NCBI GenBank assembly: GCA_947460595.1
Contig: CANHGS010000006.1
Span: forward strand, 104,941-168,940
Reading direction: 5' to 3'
Length of the DNA: 64,000 nucleotides
Origin: Bacteroidota bacterium
Lineage (GTDB): Bacteria > Bacteroidota > Bacteroidia > Chitinophagales > Chitinophagaceae
Every line of letters starts with the position of its first letter. Positions within the stretch are counted from its first letter, which is position 1. Below, piece after piece: positions 8,611 to 16,734 of this stretch. The position numbers and the translations under genes are program-made. Below the pieces are notes generated by a model. The model saw only the letters and a program-made list of their open reading frames with translations. It searched no databases and had not been told where the DNA came from.

Positions 8611-8901
8611 ATGAAAAAAACAATTTACTTAACGGCATTGCTTTTGGCAATGGTAAGTATTCAGTCATGTGGACCAGCTTATGTTAGCATAGAGCCAGCA
8701 TATATTGAATATGAGCGACCCATGCGTCCCAGTGTGAATCATATTTGGATAGAGGGTGATTGGCTTTGGAGCTACCAAACAAGATCTTATCAGCAAGGCA
8801 GAGGAAGATGGGAACAGTCAAGAAATGGCAGAACCTATCAACAAGGACATTGGAAGCAAGGACCCCGCGGAAAAACGTGGCAAAAAGGAAGATGGAATTA
8901 A
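8611..8901 (+). CDS. WxxGxW-repeat lipoprotein
   Basis: 96 residues. A lipoprotein signal (MKKTIYLTALLLAMVSIQSC, lipobox SIQSC) is followed by a Tyr/Pro stretch and then Trp-Gly repeats: WIEGDWLW, GRGRWEQ, QQGHWKQG, WQKGRW. This matches the small YXWGXW/BcpO-related WxxGxW repeat proteins seen in Bacteroidota and Proteobacteria, which are envelope lipoproteins of unknown function. It is part of the co-directional stress run, 32 bp after the restored YceI stop. Confidence 0.75.
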   Translation: MKKTIYLTALLLAMVSIQSCGPAYVSIEPAYIEYERPMRPSVNHIWIEGDWLWSYQTRSYQQGRGRWEQSRNGRTYQQGHWKQGPRGKTWQKGRWN

Positions 8902-8925
8902 TTCAATTACTATAAATAAACTAAA

Positions 8926-9393
8926 ATGAAACAACCAATCATAACACTTTACCTTGCCATCACTTTTATTGGCGGATTATCCGTTAACGGATGTAAAACC
9001 CCAGACCAAAAAGTCAACGACGCCCAAATACAGGTAGACAACGCCAAAGAAAACTTGGAAAATGCAGAAACCAAAGCTGTGGTAGCTGAAATGAAAGCAG
9101 CCAATGCAGAGGAATGGAAGATTTTCAAAAACGAATCTGAAGCCAAGATCAAGACTAATGAAATCCGGATTAGCGAATTAAAGTCAAAAATTAAACGTTC
9201 AGGTTATCCAATGGATGATTTCAATGCTAAAAGAGTGGACACATTAGAGATGCAGAATAAAATGCTACAGACTAAAGTGGACAATTATAGCAAAAAAATG
9301 ACTGATTGGGAAACCTTTAAAAAAGATTTTAACCATGATTTGGAAGGACTAGGTAAGGCGTTGAAAGAGTTTACAGTGAAACATAATAACTAA
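8926..9393 (+). CDS. Coiled-coil lipoprotein
   Basis: 155 residues. A signal peptide ends in a plausible lipobox (SVNGC at about 19-23). The rest is Lys/Glu/Ala-rich helix with heptad character (residues 30-80, and 95-150), so probably an extended coiled coil anchored in a membrane, comparable in look to Lpp-like or OmpA-less spacer lipoproteins. No named family recognised. Its TAA stop shares its last base with the next ATG (TAATG), so the two are translationally coupled. Confidence 0.7.
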   Translation: MKQPIITLYLAITFIGGLSVNGCKTPDQKVNDAQIQVDNAKENLENAETKAVVAEMKAANAEEWKIFKNESEAKIKTNEIRISELKSKIKRSGYPMDDFNAKRVDTLEMQNKMLQTKVDNYSKKMTDWETFKKDFNHDLEGLGKALKEFTVKHNN

Positions 9394-9752
9394 TGCACAG
9401 TAATCTTTCAATCATGGATAACAGCGAATTGGAGAAATCCAAAATCCATATTACAGTGGAAATTATAGAGTATATCCCCAATTCAGTGGTCATTAAAACT
9501 ATTCTTAAGAAATCAACTGGAAATATCAGTGTCATGTCTTTTGACAATGGCGAAGGGCTAACAGAAAAGACCACACCCTTTGATAGTTTTATTCAAGTGA
9601 TTGAAGGCCAGGCAGATATTGTTATCAATGGAGAGTCACAATTATTAAAAACGGGCGATTCCATTGTTATTCCTGCACATGCGTCAAATTTAATTAGGCC
9701 AAATGGCCGATTTAAATTGGTTCAAACAGTTATCAAGAGCGGTTATGAATAA
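9393..9752 (+). CDS. Small cupin-domain protein
   Basis: 119 residues (or about 112 from the ATG at 9414, MDNSELEKS). A single cupin barrel is visible: SFIQVIEGQADIVINGES (motif 1 region) and LLKTGDSIVIPAHASNLIRP (motif 2 region with PAH). Metal ligands of motif 1 are poorly conserved (no HxH), so it may bind a small molecule rather than act as a dioxygenase. It closes the first block of the stress island; a 199-bp gap follows. Confidence 0.75.
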   Translation: MHSNLSIMDNSELEKSKIHITVEIIEYIPNSVVIKTILKKSTGNISVMSFDNGEGLTEKTTPFDSFIQVIEGQADIVINGESQLLKTGDSIVIPAHASNLIRPNGRFKLVQTVIKSGYE

Positions 9753-9951
9753 CGGTACTTGACAAGGAAGAAATATCCAAGCATACATTTGTCTTGCAAC
9801 ATTTGAGGGAATTGTTCTTGGTAATGGGAAAAGCAACCTATTGACTAATTTTTTTTATAAACTGTAAATTTTACAATTATTTGGTTGAATTCTGAAACAT
9901 TTGGGCCCTTGAATGGGAGGAACTTTACATAACAAGTAAAGCCGCTATCTT

Positions 9952-10512
9952 TTGAAATTATATATCAAATACATGGTTAGCACAAGTTGCAAAAATGCAG
10001 CCAGAGATGCTTTAAGAGAAATGGGGTTACATTTTATTATTGTAGAATTGGGTGAAGTGGAGTTGATGGAAACGCTTACTTTGAATCAACGAGAAGAGCT
10101 TAAAGCCAAGCTATTAGCATCTGGTCTAGAATTGATGGACGATAAAAGGTCAGTTTTGATTGAGCGTATTAAAAATGTAGTCATTCAGATGGTTCATTAT
10201 TCTGATGAAGTATTGTTGATTAATTTTTCAGATTATCTAAGTGACAAATTGCAGCTTGATTATACCTATATGTCTAATTTATTTTCTGAAGTACAGGGAA
10301 CTACTATTGAACAATATATTATTTCTAATAAAGTTGAGCGAATCAAGGAGTTGATCATTTATAATGAATTAAATATTACTGAAATAGCTTGGAAAATGCA
10401 CTATAGCAGTGTGGCGCATCTCTCCAATCAGTTTAAAAAAGTAACGGGACTGAGTCCAACAAATTTTAAGCGATTAAAAGATAGGAAGAGAAGCCCCATA
10501 GAGGAATTATAA
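9952..10512 (+). CDS. AraC-type regulator with degenerate HMA-like N-terminal domain (paralogue 2)
   Basis: 186 residues starting at TTG (LKLYIKYMVS), the same length and architecture as the protein at 6431-6991 and more than half identical by eye. HMA-like residues 1-70 carry SxxC (MVSTSC) in place of CxxC. The AraC HTH covers about 85-186 (NITEIAWKMHYSSVAHLSNQFKKVTGLSP). The following hybrid kinase starts 15 bp downstream, so regulator and kinase are probably one operon. The two paralogues bracket the dps-yceI block. Upstream, 9753-9951 is AT-rich with no gene. Confidence 0.82.
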   Translation: MKLYIKYMVSTSCKNAARDALREMGLHFIIVELGEVELMETLTLNQREELKAKLLASGLELMDDKRSVLIERIKNVVIQMVHYSDEVLLINFSDYLSDKLQLDYTYMSNLFSEVQGTTIEQYIISNKVERIKELIIYNELNITEIAWKMHYSSVAHLSNQFKKVTGLSPTNFKRLKDRKRSPIEEL

Positions 10513-10527
10513 GTAAGCAACACAAAA

Positions 10528-12546
10528 ATGGACTACAAAGAACTGGAATATGCCAGAAGTTTAATTGAAGCTAGTTTGGATCCATTGGTAACAATTAGTA
10601 CCAATGGCAAGATCATGGATATGAATCATGCCATGGAAATTATCACTGGTAAATCTAGGGAGCAATTAATTAGAACAGACTTTTTTGACTATTTCACCGA
10701 GCCTGAAAAAGCCAGACAAGTTTATGAAGCCGTATTTGCTAAAGGATTTGTAAAGAACTATCCATTGGTTATACGTGACCACAAATTAACAGACGTTTTA
10801 TTTAATGGTTCTGTATTCAAAGATGAAAATGGTTTGGTTTTAGGTGCTGTAGTAGTGGCAAGGGATGTAACAGAGCAAAAGCGATTTGAAAAAGAACTAA
10901 CAGAAGCTAAGGTTTTTGCAGAATTGGCAACAGAAATTGCACAACATGCAAAAGACAATGCCGAAGCCGCAACACTTATTGCAGGAGACGCGGTAAAAGC
11001 TAAACAACAATTCTTATCAAATATGAGCCATGAGATAAGAACTCCTATGAATGCTATTATTGGCTTCACTAAAGTCTTATTTAAAACAGAACTTTCTACA
11101 AAGCAGCTAGAATACCTGAGTGCCATTAAAACTAGCGGAGACGCATTAATTGTTTTGATCAATGACATCTTGGATTTGGCAAAAGTGGATGCTGGGAAAA
11201 TGATATTTGAACATATCCCTTTTAATATGGCTAATTCTATATCGGCCATGTTGCATTTGTTTGAACCTAAAATTCAAGAAAAGAACCTTAGGTTAATAAA
11301 AGAGTTTGATAGTCGCATTCCCACTGTATTATTGGGTGATCCAATTCGCTTGCATCAGATTATTATAAATCTGCTAAGTAATGCCGCAAAATTTACCAGT
11401 GAAGGTTCTATTACTATAATAGTGCAATTGATAGATGAAAATGCAGAATCGGCACTTATTCGGTTTTCTATTAAAGATACTGGGATAGGTATACAGGAAG
11501 CAAAGATTCTTACCATTTTTGAAAACTTTCAACAAGCATATAGTGGTACTTCTAGATTATATGGAGGAACTGGATTGGGTCTTGCCATTGTAAAACAGTT
11601 AGTTGAGCAGCAGGGAGGCTCCGTTTCCGTTACTAGTGAAATAGCAAGTGGATCAGAGTTTAGTTTCATTTTAGAATTTCTAAAAACAGCTCAAAAATCA
11701 GCAATACTAATAGATACAGTAGCCCCTAATAATTTCAATAATCATTTAAAAATTTTGGTAGTTGAAGATATTCCATTGAACCAGTTATTAATGAAGACTG
11801 TTTTGGATGATTTTGGATTTGCAATTGAGATAGCTGCAAATGGAAAAATTGCTATTGATATGATCACTTTGAATAAATATGACTTAGTCTTGATGGATTT
11901 GCAAATGCCAGAAATGAATGGTTTTGAAGCTACACAATATATAAGAAATGTATTGCATTCCACTATTCCCATTATAGCATTAACAGCAGACGTAACAACC
12001 GTTGATTTGGCTAAATGTAAATTGGTAGGAATGAATGATTATATAGCCAAGCCCGTAGATGAAAAACTACTTTATAATAAAATTGTAGGATTGACTAGTA
12101 AGAATCAAGAAAGAAAAGTAGGGAAAACTGAAAACAAACTAACTATAGCGCCTCCTGCATCTAAGTATACTGATTTGGACTACTTAGAAAAAAGAACCAA
12201 GTCAAATCCTTTACTAATGTTAGAAATGATAGCACTTTATTTAGAGCAGACGCCAACCCTTATTGCCGCTATGAAATTGAGTTGGCAGAATAAAGACTGG
12301 CAATCTTTGCACGCAGCCATGCACAAACTAATTCCATCATTTTCAATTGTGGGTATTAGTCCTGACTTTGAAAATATGGCTAAAAAAGTTAAGGAATATG
12401 CCCTTTCTCAACAACAAACAGATGGCATACAGTCCTTTGTATTACAATTAGAGACGGTTTGTGTACAAGCCTGTATTGAGTTGCAAGATGCCTTTAAATT
12501 AATTGAAAAATCTAAGCCTTATACCTCCCCACTAATTAAAAAATAA
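10528..12546 (+). CDS. PAS hybrid sensor histidine kinase with receiver and HPt domains
   Basis: 672 residues, no membrane segment, so a cytoplasmic sensor. Order: PAS (about 5-125), a short helical linker, HisKA with SNMSHEIRTPMNAIIGF (H168), HATPase (NLLSNAAKF, DTGIGI, GTGLGLAIV, about 280-390), receiver (about 410-530, phospho-acceptor D457 in LMDLQMPEMNG) and a C-terminal HPt-like domain with MHKLIPSFSIVG (H599). It can therefore run a whole phosphorelay internally and hand phosphate to a separate receiver. The lone receiver immediately downstream is the obvious partner. Confidence 0.92.
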   Translation: MDYKELEYARSLIEASLDPLVTISTNGKIMDMNHAMEIITGKSREQLIRTDFFDYFTEPEKARQVYEAVFAKGFVKNYPLVIRDHKLTDVLFNGSVFKDENGLVLGAVVVARDVTEQKRFEKELTEAKVFAELATEIAQHAKDNAEAATLIAGDAVKAKQQFLSNMSHEIRTPMNAIIGFTKVLFKTELSTKQLEYLSAIKTSGDALIVLINDILDLAKVDAGKMIFEHIPFNMANSISAMLHLFEPKIQEKNLRLIKEFDSRIPTVLLGDPIRLHQIIINLLSNAAKFTSEGSITIIVQLIDENAESALIRFSIKDTGIGIQEAKILTIFENFQQAYSGTSRLYGGTGLGLAIVKQLVEQQGGSVSVTSEIASGSEFSFILEFLKTAQKSAILIDTVAPNNFNNHLKILVVEDIPLNQLLMKTVLDDFGFAIEIAANGKIAIDMITLNKYDLVLMDLQMPEMNGFEATQYIRNVLHSTIPIIALTADVTTVDLAKCKLVGMNDYIAKPVDEKLLYNKIVGLTSKNQERKVGKTENKLTIAPPASKYTDLDYLEKRTKSNPLLMLEMIALYLEQTPTLIAAMKLSWQNKDWQSLHAAMHKLIPSFSIVGISPDFENMAKKVKEYALSQQQTDGIQSFVLQLETVCVQACIELQDAFKLIEKSKPYTSPLIKK

Positions 12547-12556
12547 ATTAACCATT

Positions 12557-12991
12557 ATGGGAAATCCCCCCCCAATTAAATTGTACCTGGTAGATGATGA
12601 CATAGTATTTCTAAAATCATTAGAAATAGACTTTACAAGTAAAACTGACTTTGAAGTTCATAGTTTTCAAACGGGCGAAGACTGTTTGGCAGCAATGAGT
12701 GGTAAACCAGATATTATCATCTTGGATTATCTACTAGATGGCTTGAATCCTATGGCCATGAATGGCATAGAAACCTTAGATGGTATTAAGAAAGTTGATA
12801 ATGATATACCGGTTATCATGCTTTCTGGTCAAGACAAAATAGATGTGGCTGTAAATTGTATGCATCACAAAGCGTATGACTATGTTGTAAAAAGTGAAAC
12901 TGCATTTCTACGTCTTGAAAGGAATATTGCCAATGTCATGAAAAGCAGAAAGATGGAAACCCAACTAGAATGGTATATGGATAGAATGTAA
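12557..12991 (+). CDS. Single-domain response regulator (receiver only)
   Basis: 144 residues with a receiver fold: DDD at 13-15, phospho-acceptor D57 in IIILDYLLD, MLSGQ with the conserved Ser, and K at VVKSE. There is no DNA-binding output domain; the last 25 residues form a charged helix. It starts 10 bp after the hybrid kinase and is its likely phosphorelay partner. Codons 4-6 contain a C8 run (12566-12573), encoding PPP. Slippage there would abolish the product, so it is a possible on/off site. Confidence 0.88.
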   Translation: MGNPPPIKLYLVDDDIVFLKSLEIDFTSKTDFEVHSFQTGEDCLAAMSGKPDIIILDYLLDGLNPMAMNGIETLDGIKKVDNDIPVIMLSGQDKIDVAVNCMHHKAYDYVVKSETAFLRLERNIANVMKSRKMETQLEWYMDRM

Positions 12992-13144
12992 AACTAGTCT
13001 GAAATTGGAGCACTATCTGAAGAATACAAAGAATTAATAGACGTGGAATTGACTTTAAATCAAAATAAGACCGGCCCTGTTTTTTAAAAGTGAATTATAC
13101 AATTCTAATACAAAAGCGTATAACAGCCTCATAGTTTATTGAGG

Positions 13145-13208
13145 CCAATTTTGCATCATACCCACACAGCTTTGATTGTATGTCAATTGTGAATGATGCA
13201 AAATTAGG
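13145..13208 (+). promoter_or_regulatory. Long inverted repeat just upstream of the glycosyltransferase gene
   Basis: CCAATTTTGCATCAT at 13145-13159 pairs with ATGATGCAAAATTAGG at 13193-13208 over 15 bp with one bulged A and a 33-nt loop. The second arm ends five bases before the ATG at 13214. It could be a protein operator or an RNA hairpin that hides the start codon. The rest of the 12992-13213 gap shows no gene. Confidence 0.55.
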
Positions 13209-13213
13209 CAGCT

Positions 13214-15547
13214 ATGAAATTTGATTTTCCCAAACTATCGTTACCAGAAGTATTGTTAATTAGTTCTTATCCACCAAGAGAATGTGGCATTGCAACCTAT
13301 AGCCATGACTTAGTTAAGGCGTTACAAGAAGCTTTTCATCAGTCTTTTCATATAAAAGTTTGTGCATTAGAATCTAATTCAGAGCAGCATGAATACGGAA
13401 GAGACGTAGATTTTTTGCTCAATACAGACCATCAGGAGGATTTTCAATCATTGATAATAAGAATCAATGAAAATGACCGAATTCAATTGGTATTGATCCA
13501 ACATGAATTTGGTTTTTTTAATGGAAAAGATGCTCTGTTTCTTGATTTTTTACAAAGAATATCTAAACCTGTACTCCTAGTATTTCATACCGTTCTCCCT
13601 AAGCCAGATCTTTTTAGAAAAGCTGCTTTGGTGGCAATGACTGATGCCGTAGAGGGTATTTTAGTAATGACCAATAATTCAGCTCACTTGTTGAGTCAGG
13701 ATTACGGAATTGATCAAGCTAAAATTACTGTTATAAAACATGGAACGCATCTGGTGCCCCATGTTTCTAAAACAATGCTTAAATGCAAGTATGGTTACGT
13801 AGGAAAAACAATTTTATCCACTTTTGGGTTATTAGGATCAGGTAAAAGTATTGAAACAACATTAGATGCACTGCCTCAGATAATTATACATCATCCGGAA
13901 ACAATGTTTTTGGTTATAGGTAAAACGCATCCTTCAGTGGTTAAGTCAGAGGGAGAAAAATATAGGAAAATGCTGGAACAAAAAGTGGAAGATCTTTCTC
14001 TTCAAAGCAATGTTGTTTTTATTAATCGATTTATGCCCTTGGATGAACTTTTGGAGTACCTGCAGTTTACTGATATTTACTTGTTCACTTCAAATGATCC
14101 CAATCAGGCAGTAAGTGGCACTTTTTCTTATGCCATTAGTTGTGGTTGTCCTATTGTTTCTACTAATATTCCTCATGCAAAAGAAGTTTTGCAGCAGGAC
14201 GCAGGTATCATCATTGATTTTGGCAATAGCAATCAATTGGCAGAAGCGGTGAACATGTTAATGCTAGATGAAACTGCGCGTATCAATATTAGTAATAATG
14301 CCATCCATTTAATGGCATCATCAGCCTGGCAAAATTCGGCTATAGCTCATGCTCAATTGTTTCGTAAATACTTCTTTAATCAGTCTCCACTAAATTATAA
14401 TATGCCTCCTGTAAACTTGGACCATATTTGGAAAATGACCACAAATTTTGGCATGTTGCAATTTAGTAATATCAATCAACCTGATTTTGAATCAGGCTAT
14501 ACTTTGGATGATAATGCTAGAGCAATGGTAGCAATCTGTCAATTATTTGAGCTTCATCAAGATAGGAAATTGTTGCCTCTGATAATAAGATATTTTGGAT
14601 TTATTGAATTTTGTTATCAATCAACCGGAGACTTTTTAAATTATGTAGATAGAAACGGCAACTTCACAAAACAAAACCAGGAAACCAATTTAGAAGATTC
14701 CAATGGAAGGGCTATTTGGGCAATTGGTTATTTGTTATCCTTGTCAGATTGCCTGCCATTAGAATTGGTGCAAGCAGCAGATCTTTTATTTAAGCAGGCT
14801 ACAGTCCAGTTTTCAAAAATACATTCCACCAGAGCAATGGCTTTTGCTATTAAAGGACTTTATTATTCAAATACCCACCAAAAATCTGTTTTACAGTTAG
14901 CATTGATCAAAGAACTAGCCAATAGGTTGGTTCAGATGTACAAACACGAGTCTACGGAAAATTGGAAATGGTTTGAAAGTTATTTAACCTATGCAAACAG
15001 TATTTTACCTGAATCTCTTTTATGTGCATGGATGGCAACTGGAGATTATAAATATGTTACTATTGCCCAGGAGTCATTTCAGTTTCTATTAGAGAATATT
15101 TTTACGGGTACTAGTATTCATGTGGTGTCTAATAAAGAGTGGTTTCATAGACTTCATTTTAGTGGTGTTAAGCAAGTTGGAGGAGAACAGCCTATAGATG
15201 TGGCGTATACCATTTTGGCTCTTTCTAAATTTCACCAAGTATTTCCTGAAAGGGAATATTTGGCCAAAATGCAAGGTGCCTTTAATTGGTTCTTAGGAGC
15301 CAACCATTTGAACCAGATTATTTACAATCCATGCACTGGGGGCTGTTATGATGGGCTTGAATCTAACTATGTAAACCTGAATCAGGGTGCAGAATCAACT
15401 GTTAGTTATTTAATGGCCAGATTGTGTTTGGAAAAATCAATGAACCAGCACAAGCTTTTAATGTCAGCATCTAGCGTAAATAATACAATTCAAAAACATA
15501 AAACTGTAATAGTTCCTATAATAGAATTAACAAGCTTTGTGCATTGA
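13214..15547 (+). CDS. Two-domain GT4-like glycosyltransferase with C-terminal helical domain
   Basis: 777 residues, cytoplasmic. Residues 1-390 are a GT-B glycosyltransferase: PPRECGIATYSHDL at the N-terminus, STFGLLGSGKSIETTLDALP near 195-220 and an acceptor/donor loop ending in GTFSYAISCGCPIVSTNIPHAKEVL around 300-325. Residues 400-760 form a second, helix-rich domain beginning FESGYTLDDNARAMVAI; its look (repeated Trp/Asp-rich helices) suggests an alpha/alpha toroid as in some glycoside hydrolases or phosphorylases. The product may be a storage or compatible-solute glycan or a surface glycan. It opens a string of small envelope-protein genes. Confidence 0.8.
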   Translation: MKFDFPKLSLPEVLLISSYPPRECGIATYSHDLVKALQEAFHQSFHIKVCALESNSEQHEYGRDVDFLLNTDHQEDFQSLIIRINENDRIQLVLIQHEFGFFNGKDALFLDFLQRISKPVLLVFHTVLPKPDLFRKAALVAMTDAVEGILVMTNNSAHLLSQDYGIDQAKITVIKHGTHLVPHVSKTMLKCKYGYVGKTILSTFGLLGSGKSIETTLDALPQIIIHHPETMFLVIGKTHPSVVKSEGEKYRKMLEQKVEDLSLQSNVVFINRFMPLDELLEYLQFTDIYLFTSNDPNQAVSGTFSYAISCGCPIVSTNIPHAKEVLQQDAGIIIDFGNSNQLAEAVNMLMLDETARINISNNAIHLMASSAWQNSAIAHAQLFRKYFFNQSPLNYNMPPVNLDHIWKMTTNFGMLQFSNINQPDFESGYTLDDNARAMVAICQLFELHQDRKLLPLIIRYFGFIEFCYQSTGDFLNYVDRNGNFTKQNQETNLEDSNGRAIWAIGYLLSLSDCLPLELVQAADLLFKQATVQFSKIHSTRAMAFAIKGLYYSNTHQKSVLQLALIKELANRLVQMYKHESTENWKWFESYLTYANSILPESLLCAWMATGDYKYVTIAQESFQFLLENIFTGTSIHVVSNKEWFHRLHFSGVKQVGGEQPIDVAYTILALSKFHQVFPEREYLAKMQGAFNWFLGANHLNQIIYNPCTGGCYDGLESNYVNLNQGAESTVSYLMARLCLEKSMNQHKLLMSASSVNNTIQKHKTVIVPIIELTSFVH

Positions 15548-15563
15548 ACAAAAAATATAAAAC

Positions 15564-15716
15564 ATGGGAAATCTACTCTACACTATTGCAGTTGTTATGA
15601 TCATACTTTGGGCAATTGGTTTCTTTGCTTATAACACCGGAGCCATTATTCATATTTTGTTAGTGATTGCAGTAATAGCCATTTTATTAAGATTAATTCA
15701 AGGAAGACGAATCTAA
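15564..15716 (+). CDS. Lmo0937-family small membrane protein
   Basis: A 50-residue protein, MGNLLYTIAVVMIILWAIGF at the start, with two hydrophobic helices and a basic C-terminus (LIQGRRI). This matches the short Lmo0937-type membrane proteins, widespread and usually stress-induced, of unknown function. It sits 16 bp after the glycosyltransferase and 20 bp before the YtxH gene, which supports it as a real gene. Confidence 0.8.
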   Translation: MGNLLYTIAVVMIILWAIGFFAYNTGAIIHILLVIAVIAILLRLIQGRRI

Positions 15717-15736
15717 TAATAATTAAAAACAATAGT

Positions 15737-16015
15737 ATGAAACAAGGAACAATGGTTTTGGGAATCCTCGCAGGCATTACTGCGGGAGCATTATTGGGAA
15801 TTTTGTTTGCGCCTCATAAGGGTAGTAAAACAAGGAAAATGATTTTAAATAAAGGGGAAGAATTTTCCAATGACCTTCAGGACAAATATGAAGATTTTGT
15901 AGACAGCATGACAGATAAGTTTAACAACACCAAACATGAAGTAGAAGTATTGGTTTCAAAAGGCAAATCTGCTATGGAAGAAACCAATAATATGGTTAAA
16001 AAAGCTACAGCTTAA
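15737..16015 (+). CDS. YtxH-domain membrane-anchored protein
   Basis: 92 residues. An N-terminal glycine-rich helix (LGILAGITAGALLGILFAPHKGSKTR) is the YtxH signature, followed by a long amphipathic/coiled-coil tail. Members are general-stress proteins, and the topology resembles E. coli YqjD/ElaB, which tether inactive ribosomes to the inner membrane. Its TAA stop overlaps the next ATG (TAATG), so it is coupled to the YqjE-like gene. Confidence 0.85.
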   Translation: MKQGTMVLGILAGITAGALLGILFAPHKGSKTRKMILNKGEEFSNDLQDKYEDFVDSMTDKFNNTKHEVEVLVSKGKSAMEETNNMVKKATA

Positions 16016-16377
16016 TGAATGATACTGCCAATCATATAGAACAATTGTTTGAATCGGTTAACCAGTATGGTAAACTGTCAACTGATTTGTGGAAACTCAA
16101 AGCAGTTGATAAAACGGCCGAACTATTGGCTTCAACCACCAAGGTTTTGTTGTTGTTGTTCCTGTTTGTTACCTCTATGCTCTTTTGTGCTATAGGATTG
16201 GCTTTGTTTTTAGGAAATATCTTTTCTAGTTGGCCATTAGGTTTTTTAATTACTGGTTTGCTATTCTCTTTAATTGGATTACTCATGTACCTCATGCGAA
16301 ATCATTGGATTAAATGGCCAGTAAGAAACGCGCTGATTTATAGTTTATTAAAAAATAGTCATGAAAGCACCCCATAA
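16015..16377 (+). CDS. YqjE-like (phage holin superfamily III/DUF1469-like) membrane protein
   Basis: 120 residues with two strong transmembrane helices (about 42-66 and 72-95) between an N-terminal amphipathic helix and a short basic C-terminus. The size, topology and position after a YtxH/YqjD-like gene match the YqjE type in the E. coli yqjCDEK operon. The match is by architecture rather than clear motif. It overlaps the next gene by 17 bp. Confidence 0.65.
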   Translation: MNDTANHIEQLFESVNQYGKLSTDLWKLKAVDKTAELLASTTKVLLLLFLFVTSMLFCAIGLALFLGNIFSSWPLGFLITGLLFSLIGLLMYLMRNHWIKWPVRNALIYSLLKNSHESTP

Positions 16378-16732
16378 TACAGAAACACTTTCATTGGCTA
16401 TATTGATGCTTGAGAAAAAGAGAGAATTGTATTTTCAAGTGCTAAAAAATAACTTAGAAAATAGCTATAAAAGTTTGCAGCCTGTAAACTTGGTAAAATC
16501 AGGGATTAAAGAGTTGGTAGGCTCGCCTGAAGTAAAACAAGGAATCTTTAGTAACCTAGTTGGTTTAGCAGGTGGATTTATTACTAAACAAATGATTATT
16601 GGTCCAGCAGCAGGTATGATCCGTAATTCCATTGGAACAGTTTTGCAAATTATTATGACCAATCTTGTTTCTAGAAAAACCGCCTCACTTGTAGCAAATG
16701 ATCCGGAAACGCTCATTTCAATCAACAAATAA
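16361..16732 (+). CDS. Conserved small protein, third member of a YqjD-YqjE-YqjK-like operon
   Basis: 123 residues. A charged N-terminal helix (LEKKRELYFQVLKNNLENSYKSL) is followed by a Gly/Ala-rich weakly hydrophobic stretch (LVGLAGGFITKQMIIGPAAG, about 65-85) and a further helix. No named family recognised. The 17-bp overlap with the preceding membrane protein gene implies translational coupling, so it may be a membrane-associated partner. Position corresponds to yqjK in E. coli, but homology is not shown. Confidence 0.6.
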   Translation: MKAPHNTETLSLAILMLEKKRELYFQVLKNNLENSYKSLQPVNLVKSGIKELVGSPEVKQGIFSNLVGLAGGFITKQMIIGPAAGMIRNSIGTVLQIIMTNLVSRKTASLVANDPETLISINK

Positions 16733-16734
16733 CC

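Noticed and set aside
10758..11249. 163-codon minus-strand open frame inside the hybrid kinase
   Set aside because: It lies antisense to the conserved HisKA and linker region, has shadow-type composition (Ser/Ala/Leu runs) and no start context.
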